This document shows positions 55,951 to 64,000 of a stretch of 64,000 nt of DNA, piece by piece; position 1 is the stretch's first letter, and each line of letters starts with the position of its first letter. The translations under genes were made by a program, and so were the position numbers. The notes beneath the pieces were generated by a model that had not been told where the DNA came from, ran no database searches, and worked only from the letters and a program-made list of their open reading frames with translations. Source of the stretch: Cavia porcellus (lineage: Eukaryota; Chordata; Mammalia; Rodentia; Caviidae); assembly GCF_034190915.1 (NCBI RefSeq), contig NW_026947484.1, forward strand, positions 72,557,482 to 72,621,481, written 5' to 3'.

Positions 55951-56429
55951 AAGTCAAACTGCATACTTTATATAATCAACAAAATACCAACATAGATTTG
56001 TATATCCAAAATAATTAACTAGCAAACCTTTTGCCAGTTTTATAGTTTCATTATCAACTGACTTGGCCTTTTTATATTCATTTAACAAGTAGAGATTAAG
56101 TTCCACACAGAGGAGACTGTTCAAGTATAAAATTTGCCTGTTTTCTTGGGCAATTTTTACTGTTTAAACCGTTTGGAACTTAGGCACTTGTCGTTGATTT
56201 CAGTTATAACTGGATTCAGTTCATCAGGAATTTTTTTTCCCAACCTTTTAACGACATTCAAATTGGGAAAATTCATGAAGAAGATAGGTAGGTTATAAAT
56301 ACCAGATGTGGATATTTTTGGCACTCTGACAATTCCTTCTCTTGCATTTTAATAAATACCAACTTCTGTTAACTCTCAGCTGATACTTTTCATTATATGT
56401 ATGAACTTTCACAATAAAAGTATTAGTTT

Positions 56430-56582
56430 ATTATTTATTTATTTTTGAGACAGAGTTTCACTATGTAGTTCAGGTTGGCCTTTAACTCACTATTTATGCC
56501 AGGGTGGCCTTGAACTTGAGGTGATCCTCCTGCCTCAGCATGCTGAGTGCTAGGATTACAGATGTGTGTGATCATGCCTGGA
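56430..56582 (-). mobile_element. B1 SINE with internal duplication
   Basis: tttttgagacagagtttcactatgtagttcaggttggcc..tgcctcagcatgctgagtgctaggattaca..catgcctgg, reverse complement of B1. The block caggttggcctttaactcac is followed by a second similar one, cagggtggccttgaacttg, an internal duplication like those described for early rodent B1 forms. Confidence 0.85.
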
Positions 56583-56918
56583 AGAAAGCATTAGTTTTTG
56601 AAGAAACTCAAATGAAAGTTTGCCGCTTAACCACTAGTTAGGATTTCTAACAAGAAATTATTTTAGAAGCATCATCTACTTCATTTCATATTTTTATATT
56701 AAACAATTATAATTCAGGGGAAAATAAAGGAAATAGTATTCAGTGATAAGACATTTCAATTTAAAGGGTTCTGAAATTAGATGATTTATGGGAAATTTTT
56801 TATAAAGACAAATGGCTGATTTTTCTTCTTTCACAAAATTTTTATGTGTACTTCCTCAATGAAATAGATGAAGCTTAGTAGCCTTTCCCCCTTTTGAAAA
56901 TTGCAAACATGAATGTGT

Positions 56919-56988
56919 AATTATATTATCCCCCAGGAAAGCTTTAAAGGTGGGACATGCCTTTCCCTCCACCTTCCTTTTGACTGGG
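56919..56988 (+). promoter_or_regulatory. Candidate core promoter and 5'UTR of the PATE-like gene
   Basis: A TATA-like ttatattat (56921-56929) and a second AT box tttaaa (56943-56948) lie 66 and 46 bp upstream of the start codon, with a pyrimidine-rich stretch (56961-56980) between. The start codon context gggATGa has a purine at -3. Which box is used, and the transcription start, cannot be told from sequence. Confidence 0.35.
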
Positions 56989-57040
56989 ATGACAAGAACT
57001 GTCTTTCTCGGTGTTTTTCTCCTCCTCTGCCTCTTCCACG
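56989..57040 (+). other. Exon 1 coding part (signal peptide)
   Basis: 52 coding bases: 17 codons plus one base of the split codon. The first in-frame ATG follows a short pyrimidine-rich leader, so I take it as the start. Splice donor cacg/gtaagtca fits the consensus at every position from +1 to +6. The residues form a standard cleavable signal peptide with a Leu/Phe core; cleavage is likely just after the join, near DVGS-V. Confidence 0.75.
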
Positions 57041-60000
57041 GTAAGTCACTGAGAATGTAACCCCAAAGGAGGGGTGGTTACTTAATGCAGAGTCACTGCA
57101 TGACCAAGTGAAGTGGTAAGTGAGATCATTTCAAAAGCACTGCTGTGTACACCACCACCTCCTGCTTCTTGTTCTAAACCCCCTTTTCTGAATGTTAAGT
57201 TCCACCCTGTAAACTCCAGACACTTACACCAAAACCTGAGTAAGCTCAGCTAATAATAATAAGAGCTAGCACTGATGAGCACTTACTGTATTTCAGCTCT
57301 GATCTGAACATTTTACTTACACATATGAACGTATTTAATCCTTGTGACAGCCCAGTAAGTTAGGCAGGTTTTCTGTTCCCCCATTTTATAGAGGAGAAAG
57401 CCAAGATGTAGTGTATTATACATTATTATTCCTAAACTAGAACACACACACCAAACTAAATTGAAAGTACTTATAAATATGGCCAAATGAGTAAATTAAA
57501 TTGAAAAAGAGGAAGCATAGATGCAGCTTCCTAGCACTTATTCCTCTTATGAGTGTTCTTTTCCACTAATTTCAACATTCCTTCACTTATAAAAAGAACC
57601 ACAAAAGGAAATGATAGTTTTCAGTTCCTTTAGAGGAATTGAAAGAACATTTACAGTGCCTCAAACTAGGTGCTATTCATAAGCATGTCTTCAACAGATG
57701 CATTCAAACACCATCATGGGATGTTTTTATCTCTCAGTAAAATGCAGAGATGCTCTGTGCTGGATCAAAAGTTAATAAAGCTGAACCTCTTAAAGTCAAG
57801 GGATTGCAGAAGGAGCAGAGAAGACCGCAGTGTCAGAGATTTAATGTACACAGGCACCCCTGGGGGTCTAATGAAAAGGAAGTGGTCTCGCATGAAGCCT
57901 GAACTCTGCATTTCTAACCAGCTCAGTGTACGGATAATACTGGGTGTGGAGACCACAGCTCAGTAGGAGGAATCTATATTCACAAGCATCTATATTCATT
58001 CTTGGAGACTTGTGGTTCCAAATCCTGAGGTCAACAGCTTGTGAGCCTAAAATGAACAGATGCTATACACTGAAGAAACCGAGCAGCTGTACCCCAATGG
58101 GTCTGCAGCACTAGGCATTGCCACTAGGGAGAAAGCAGAGCCAACCTCTGCCAAAGCTCCTGGCTCTTCCTGGAAAGCTGGAAATGTGAATGGTATGAGA
58201 ACTGCCCCAATTTTAAATGATTGACAATTAATATAAGTTTTGAAAATTATATGCAAGAAAAACACACCGAGCCTGGTCTACAAACCCACAGTGAAGGCCT
58301 CTGTTTCCTGCATCCCTTCTATGACTAAATGCAGTGGCCCACAGTTCTGATTGTTCCTTGTAGAGATGAGCCAGACTCAAACTGCATAGGTTGGGCCTCT
58401 GCTGCATTGTAATTCCTTATAATTCTCCCCTGCAAAAGAGAGGAAAAATTAATAGGTAAAAACTCAAAGAAAACATCTTCAATGTTTTGGATAGTGAAAA
58501 ATGATTCAGGGGAATTGCATTACTTTTGCTGAACACATGGGAAGACAAGAAAAAAGAAAATTCAGCATAAAAGGAAATTTGGTTTTTGATACTTCTCAGA
58601 GCTGTCCATAGAGCAGAAGGTAGTTATTTTAAAAGATATCATCATCTTGTTTATAACACATGTTTAAATATCTCCATCTATTCATGACTCTATATAAAAT
58701 AAATTGTATACAGGATATTCTTCTATTAATAAAGTCATACATGGATAACACACTTCAGAAATAGTCATATAAAAAGAATATTCATTTTATATCTACCTTA
58801 AAGCATTATACACACTCAGTGGTTGAGTTGGAATATATCGGGTAGTAGACATGTTAATAAAATCAGTACATTTTTAGAGACTGGAGAAAGGATATGGGAT
58901 CTGAGAGCATAACTAAGTATTCTGGAAACTGAAGAACTAGTCACCAAAAAGATTTGCAAGTTAATGTATCTTTAGCTGCAGTGAAAAATGTCAGGACAGA
59001 GGTGTTGGAAGGAAGAAGGCTATGAATGCTGAGTGTGGAACCCAGTAGACAGCTGAGAGAAAGAGACACAGAGACAGAGAGAGACAGAGCTGAAACTGCC
59101 AGAAGGAGTGCAGGACCTGCAGAGAGGTCGAGGGTAAGGCCCCATGTGAGCTCTCCAACTCTGGGCCCCTAGCACAGATCTGAGTCCTGGGTGGGTCTCC
59201 AAAGGCAAGCGATGCGCTCCATTGATCATAAATGCAGGAGGAAAACTTCCTCGGGCCTGTCCTAAAGAACAGATTATATAATCTCCCAGGCAGCTGATGC
59301 AGTCCAGGAAAAACTAAAGCATCCAGCAGGAAGGGATGACAGAAGGCCTGGAATACACAGAAGCAGCTGGGGACACCGTGCATTTGCCAAGAACAAAGGC
59401 ATGGACTTCAACCAAATTCTTTGTTTTGTATTTGTCTCTGCCATTCATGCAAGTTTAATTATTAAGACTGCATCTTTCCTTAATTGCAAATATAGCAACT
59501 AGCTGAAAGGAATGTTTTGGGAAACAGTTCATTTTAATTGTCTAGTAAAAGCTCCTTTCTTAAAAAAATTTTGTTGTTGTTGCTTGAACATCAGCTAAGG
59601 ATTGAAAATCTGTTACAGTCAGTGAGAAAACAAACATGAATGTTCCCAAGTGTCTTTAGATGAAGTTGAACCTAACAACAGTCAACAGGTAAATAAGACT
59701 CATCAGCCAAACTGTTTTCTATTAAATTGCCTCTTCTAAATAAAAAATAAGTTACAAATCCTAAATTGGCATAGGGAGATAAAAAATGTATCATACAGAA
59801 TATCTACTATGTTTTTTAGATTATCAATTATCATTATTAAATTATAAAGTACAAACACGGTGGTGATCATTATGTATTGAAAGATGGAAACAGTGAATCC
59901 TAGGTTTCATTTTTTTCTCAGGTACAGAACAGTTTTGTTTTGTTTTGTTTTTTGTACCAGGCATTGAACTCACAACCGTGAGCTTACCAGGCAAGCGCTT

Positions 60001-63000
60001 ATGCTGCTGAGCTAAACCCCTGATTCAGAAGAATATTTTATTCTGAGCTATTTTTAATGGTAACGAGCTCCTCATCACTGGTCAGAGTTCCCCGTAGGAA
60101 TTATTAGAGAGCAGAGTTCCTCACCATCTGGGCCTGTTAGGAAGCAGACCCCACAGCAAGATGTGAGTGGTGGGCCAGTAAGCAAAGCTTCATCTCTAGT
60201 TGCACGCTCTCTCCCATTGCTCTCAGTGACACCTGAGCTTCCTGTCAAATGAGCTGTATCATTAGATTCCCATGGGACTGTAAATCCTATCATGAATTTT
60301 GCATTTGAGGAACCTAGACTATGTGCTCTTTATGAGACTCTAAAGCATGACACTCTGAGGTGGAGCTGAGGACGTGATACTAGCTTTGGGAAGCAGCTGC
60401 AAATACAGACTAACGTTAGCAGACAAGTTTGACTACAGAAGGACCATAATAAATCAATAGATTTCAAAACCCTATCAGTAAGTGGCAAGTAACAATTAAG
60501 CTGCACCTGGTGGCAGGTTTGATAGTGGCAGGGGAGTTGATGTAGTTCAGCTATATAGCTGCATCTGGAGAGGGCTTTAAGTCAGAATCTGATATTTATC
60601 TTAGTGCATGTGTGGCCCACTCATTTTATTTACCACTTCTATGTCTTTTTCCTCCACATTGTGCTCTTATCCCAGTAACAGCTTTTGGTAACTCCACAAA
60701 TCAATCCTAGCCAAAATGAGAAAAAAAATCACTGGAGAGCTTCTAAGACTGTTAGAAAAAAAAGAAAGCTGAATTAAAAGAAAATATCAGGAGTTCTATT
60801 TAAATTATGCCTTCATTACAACAAACGCTTTACATTCTTGAAGCCCACTTTATGTAATACGTGTCCATTTAAATCATAAAACCTTCAAAACTGCTTTGCC
60901 ACATGGAAGCCAAGCACCATACAATAAAAGACAAGTCTGGAGTCTCTTTTTTAAAAAAGTGAACACAAAGCACAGAAGCATTGATGGCCAACACTCCATC
61001 AAATGTGTTTCCAATGGAAGCATCATTCTTAGTGGACAATATTGCTAAAGCTAAGAAGCCCTTTACCATTGGTGAAGAGTTGAACTTAGTCGTGAACTTT
61101 TAGGAGAGGTTACAGTTTTAAAAAACCAGTATGTGTGCCTCTTTTGGCTAACACCATGACTAGACAAATTGATGAGACAGCAGATGATATTGACACATGA
61201 TTGTCAGATTTAATAAGTCACTGTGGCATCTGATCCAGGTTGACAAGTGTACTGATGTTGACAAAAAGTAAACAATGCTTTTGGAGAGGCTGTATGTGAA
61301 CATATGTTATGTGCACATCTGTTGGGGACCAACATCCCAGACACAGAACTATTCAAGTCTTTGATTATATATCAGGAAAACTGACTTGGTCATTTTGTGC
61401 TGGTATGTGGATATAGTGGTTATCATGTCTTGCTGGCTTTCTGGTTTCACTTCTCTGGTGAAAGAGGTGGTTTCAAAATTAGTCCACACTTTTGTGTCAT
61501 CCAGAAAGAAATGCTGGCTAGCCAAAAAAAGTCACCTGAACTTGACAACATTTTGCAGGATGTGACTAAAAATAGTTAAATTACAGAAAGTACATTCCCT
61601 TTACTCATGTGTGTTCATACAGCTGAGTAAGCAAATGGATGCAGGACACACATCTCCTGTACACAGAAGTGAGGTAGCTGTCTTAAATTGCTGCCCAGAG
61701 TTTTGGAGTGACAGTGACACAGAATGGGTCACAAAACATACTTAGTTGCTTGACATATTCAGCCTGCTCAATGAAAACCTTCTCTCACTTCGGTGGAAAA
61801 TGATAGCTATGTTGAAGCTGGTGGGTAAAAATGGCTACACTCAAAGTCAAGCTGGAATTATGAGGGCAATGGGTGGACACTGGGATTTCTGACATCTTTC
61901 AAACATTAACAGGGATTTTGAAAAAGACTGAGCCAGGTTTTTCCTTCCAGCTGGTGACTGGTCATCTGTGTCCTTTCTAAAAAGTGTTCCACTTATGAAT
62001 AACATAGTCAAGCCCACTTCATTTATGCCAGAAGATCAACTGCTTGAGATCACAAATAACTGTGACCTCAGAACAGTACATTTGAGACAACTTTTAGTCA
62101 CCATTTGCTCTAGGTCAAAGGCAAGGCAGAATATCATGAGACTGCCCCCACTGCAGTGAAAAGTCTACCCCACTGCCAGTGTTCTACCTTTGTGAAGCAG
62201 AGTTTTGTGCAGTGACAGCCACTAAAATGAGATTTCAGAATAGAGAAGACAGGAGCAAATCACTGTCTCTCATCACCATCTAGTTACAGGCAAACAAGTG
62301 CAGGGCTCCCACTGCTTGTGTATTATGGTGAGTGATATACTTATTTCATTATGCCTTACAATGTAGTAATGATAGAAATGAAGTGCACAGTAAGTGCTAT
62401 AATGCTCTTGACATCACCAAATCATCCCTCCCCATCACCGCAACCAGGGAAAAGTCATCTTCTACAGAACTAGTCCTTGCTGCTGGGTGGTCTGGGAACT
62501 GCTGCTAGAAAGGACTTCTGAATTGATAAACCCAGTGGCTCCCCAATGCTAGTTTAGGCATCCATAGCCAAGTCATACCCCTTCAGTTATGTCTCCCTAT
62601 CTACAAGGCAAATTCCCAGGCCCATCTCCTACTGACTAACACAGGTCCATGCTAGCTCTAGGCATCTGTAGATTTGATTTTAACCACGCAGATACGTCAG
62701 ATACACATAGAGATTTAGAAACCAATTTCCTAGATAACGTCTTTCCAATCTTATTTATGCCACCTGAATTCAAGAATTTATAGGCTAGTTTCTACATTAT
62801 CAAAGTTAATAACATTTTTGAGCCACTGAATTTGAGTACTAAAGATAACAAATATGTATTATTTATCATGTAACAAATATTTATGACAAACTATTATGGA
62901 TAATATGCTACCTTAGGCATTGAAATGAAGTCCTAACAATGGATATATCACTGAAATTAAATCAACTGTTTTAATTAGGTACCAAAAATTCAATAAATCT

Positions 63001-63372
63001 TAATCGACTAAGTTGTTTAGACCACCTGTCCTCATTTCTAACTAGTCCAATTCATTAATGCAGTATACGCCTTAAAATTTTTCTCACTAAATACTCAAAA
63101 TAATTTAAATTTTGTGCATTTTCATACTTTTTTGAAATGCTCCTACTCTTTGAAATTTGAAAATCACAGCTTTAATTTTGGATCTCTCACTTGCTCATTT
63201 TTTTCTGATCTTTAATATTTTCCCTTTATTTTTATTCCCGTACTTGGAGATGTTGGAAGTGTGATTTGTAGGTCATGTAATCTCTCAGTCCCCTTCCATG
63301 GATGCCTTCTAGACTTTGGAACCTGCAAAACAAAGCCTGGTCAATTTTGCATAAAAGAGACTCATGTGAAAG
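56989..63372 (+). CDS. PATE-like secreted Ly6/uPAR protein gene, first two exons (3' end outside window)
   Basis: Joined exons 56989-57040 and 63250-63372 encode the first 58 residues plus part of one codon. Exon 1 gives a hydrophobic signal peptide (MTRTVFLGVFLLLCLFH) and ends CACG/gtaagt in phase 1. Exon 2 starts after ..acttggag, completes Asp, and reads DVGSVICRSCNLSVPFHGC, LLDFGTCK and GQFCIKET, ending AAAG/gtaagt, again phase 1. The cysteine spacing C-x2-C-x8-C-x6-C-x6-C equals that of PATE1/PATE3 exon 2. PATE proteins are secreted three-finger proteins of epididymis, testis and prostate thought to modulate nicotinic receptors and sperm function; that role is inferred. The final exon, with the remaining cysteines and the CC..xxCN end, must lie beyond 64000. 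Alternatives: another Ly6 family branch, or a decayed paralogue broken in exon 3. Confidence 0.75.
57041..57249 (+). other. Start of intron 1, no recognised repeat
   Basis: Unique sequence after the splice donor. Confidence 0.6.
57250..57425 (+). mobile_element. MIR SINE
   Basis: gagctagcactgatgagcacttactgtatttcagctctgatctg..cgtatttaatccttgtgacagcccagtaagttaggcagg..cccattttatagaggagaaa, a well-kept MIR. Confidence 0.9.
57426..59925. other. Intron 1, mostly unrecognised; MER5-like scrap at 57855-57975
   Basis: 57895-57965 (aagcctgaactctgcatttctaaccagctc..) resembles the interior of MER5-type MITEs. A GA-rich microsatellite lies at 59055-59090. 58990-59400 is GC-richer with a 130-codon minus-strand ORF that I cannot relate to any protein. 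The rest is AT-rich and unassigned. Confidence 0.4.
59930..60030 (-). mobile_element. ID-type SINE
   Basis: (GTTTT)n then ttgtaccaggcattgaactcacaaccgtgagcttaccaggcaagcgcttatgctgctgagctaaacccc, the gcagcataagc subtype in reverse, within intron 1. Confidence 0.9.
60112..62504 (+). mobile_element. Complete hAT (Charlie-type) element in intron 1
   Basis: Left end cagagttcctcaccatctgg with subterminal gcctgttaggaagcagaccc, gtgagtggtgggccag and gcttcatctctag; right end ggtctgggaactgctg. 2,393 bp. Flanks TTAGAGAG (60104-60111) and CTAGAAAG (62505-62512) fit a decayed 8-bp duplication. This is a different family from 32455-35654 and an old insertion, judging by divergence and stops in its transposase. 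Confidence 0.75.
60715..62300 (+). pseudogene. hAT transposase (ZBED/FAM200-like), decayed
   Basis: Order of blocks: TRQIDETA-like segment (61155-61190), catalytic region (61397-61575, where the expected Asp of the TDG motif is lost and reads CGYSG), KEMLASQKKSPELDNILQDV (61508-61566), EDQLLEITNNCDLRT (62031-62075), and the C-terminal dimerisation block CEAEFCAVTATKMRFQNRE (62193-62249). This is the layout of Charlie-type transposases and their domesticated relatives. Multiple stops and frameshifts make it inactive, and it has no splice link to the host gene exons. Confidence 0.7.
62513..63249 (+). other. End of intron 1, with polypyrimidine tract
   Basis: No repeat recognised. The last 60 bp are pyrimidine-rich (ttttttctgatctttaatattttccctttatttttattcccg) before the acceptor ttggag/AT at 63249/63250. 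Confidence 0.5.
63250..63372 (+). other. Exon 2 (first cysteine cluster of the Ly6/PATE fold)
   Basis: 123 bp, phase 1 at both ends, no stop in the joined frame. Five cysteines in PATE order, ending CIKETHVK before the donor aaag/gtaagtct. An ag at 63247-63249 is the only acceptor that keeps frame with exon 1 and places the first cysteine about 6 residues after the signal peptide. Another AG at 63270-63271 (..gtag/gtcatg) would lose the first cysteine. Confidence 0.75.
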
Positions 63373-63454
63373 GTAAGTCTTTATAATAAAATCCATGTAT
63401 AATTACAGTTAAGCGCTGGGAAGATCCTTGTAGCAGAGAATATTCACTGAGCAT

Positions 63455-63650
63455 TCCAGATATTATACTAAGGGTTTTGTTGGGACAATACTACACCAAT
63501 AATGCAATGACATGAGTTGGATGTCTCCTAGTAATATTATCATTTTAAAACGGAAAAATCTAAGGTACAGAGAGATTAAGTTATTTGTGCAAATTACACA
63601 GCTAATGACTGCTGTAACCAACATTCAAATACAAGTAATTTGACTCCTAC
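63455..63650 (+). mobile_element. MIR SINE (intron 2)
   Basis: tattatactaagggttttgttgg..aatattatcattttaaaacgg..gtacagagagattaagttatttgtgcaaattacacagctaatgac, MIR in the plus direction. Confidence 0.8.
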
Positions 63651-63684
63651 AAACCTCATCATTTAAACCATTCATATTTTTATG

Positions 63685-63845
63685 TGTATATGTGATACTG
63701 GGGGTTGAACTCAGGTCCTTCATAATGACCTACATTCCCATATCTCTGTTAAATTACCCAAACTTGGTTAAAATTCACCTGTAATTCCCACCTTAGTCTC
63801 CCAGACTGCTGGGATTACAAGTGTATACCATGAAGCCAGGCTCTT
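63685..63845 (-). mobile_element. B1-ID dimeric SINE
   Basis: Minus strand: a B1 left part (agcctggcttcatgg..ttgtaatcccagcagtctgggag) followed directly by an ID unit (gggaatgtaggtcatt..gacctgagttcaacccccagtatcac). The B1-then-ID order fits B1-dID-type dimers known in non-murid rodents rather than mouse B4 (ID then B1). Confidence 0.65.
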
Positions 63846-64000
63846 ACAAAAATCAATGCGTAATTTGTGGAGCCCTTCTAAAGGTAGCCCTGTGCATCAA
63901 GACAGAGCATGTTCATACGAAGCTGCTTTGTTTACTGTTTTTGACTAAAAATTTAAATATAAAAAAATCCAAACAATGAAAGCAGTAAAACTGCATGTCC
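63846..64000. other. Intron 2 sequence to window end
   Basis: No exon 3 is visible before the window ends. Confidence 0.5.

Noticed and set aside
58991..59383. 130-codon minus-strand ORF as an exon of a second gene
   Set aside because: Ser/Leu/Phe-rich reading of a GA-rich segment, no signal peptide plus splice pattern, no cysteine pattern of the Ly6/PATE type.

Overview
This is mammalian nuclear DNA: AT-rich, intron- and intergenic-like, with no bacterial-style genes and dominated by retrotransposon and transposon remains. The SINEs point to a rodent outside the mouse/rat group. There are B1 (7SL-type) copies, many copies of an ID-type SINE derived from tRNA-Ala with an unusual D-arm form (...agcagcataagcacctg...), and one B1-ID dimer. 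ORR1/MT/MST-like MaLR solo LTRs and older shared mammalian repeats (L2, MIR, MLT1, MER5A, MER2) are also present. A beaver-like (castorid) lineage is my best guess, at low confidence.

The only host gene I can support is at the right end. Exon 1 (56989-57040) encodes a start codon and signal peptide. Exon 2 (63250-63372) encodes five cysteines spaced as in the PATE branch of secreted Ly6/uPAR proteins. Both exons have good splice sites, the phases match (1/1), and the reading frame stays open across the join. The last coding exon lies beyond the window. The 6.2 kb intron holds MIR, ID, a MER5-like piece and a complete but decayed hAT transposon (60112-62504).

From 1 to about 53 kb the sequence is layered repeats. 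The most interesting component is a retroelement family whose 3' end is a short tandem array of AT-rich monomers, mostly 144-152 bp, followed by an A-rich tail. Three copies (A 3456-6185 +, B 29143-31905 +, C 49993-52924 -) are half-L1 elements. Each has an L1 5'UTR, L1 ORF1, the first ~60 codons of ORF2 and then the same internal-deletion junction to the last stretch of ORF2, before the monomer array. Other copies (820-1696 -, 22400-23041 +, 40888-41520 +, 41597-42110 -, 45595-46100 +) carry the same monomer tail behind short GC-richer 5' modules without ORF1. The copy at 40888-41520 is flanked by a perfect 16-bp target-site duplication, which shows that it moved as one unit. Ordinary L1 copies in the window (1-745, 48459-52949) end in a different 3'UTR without monomers.

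Other layers are a 3.2 kb hAT element with 8-bp target duplications (32455-35654), several MaLR solo LTRs (two with clear 5-bp duplications), a pair of unidentified 600-770 bp repeats (19039-19806, 24367-24967), a 57-60 bp minisatellite (28259-28585), and old L1M, L2 and MIR fragments. Stretches where I recognise nothing are listed as such.
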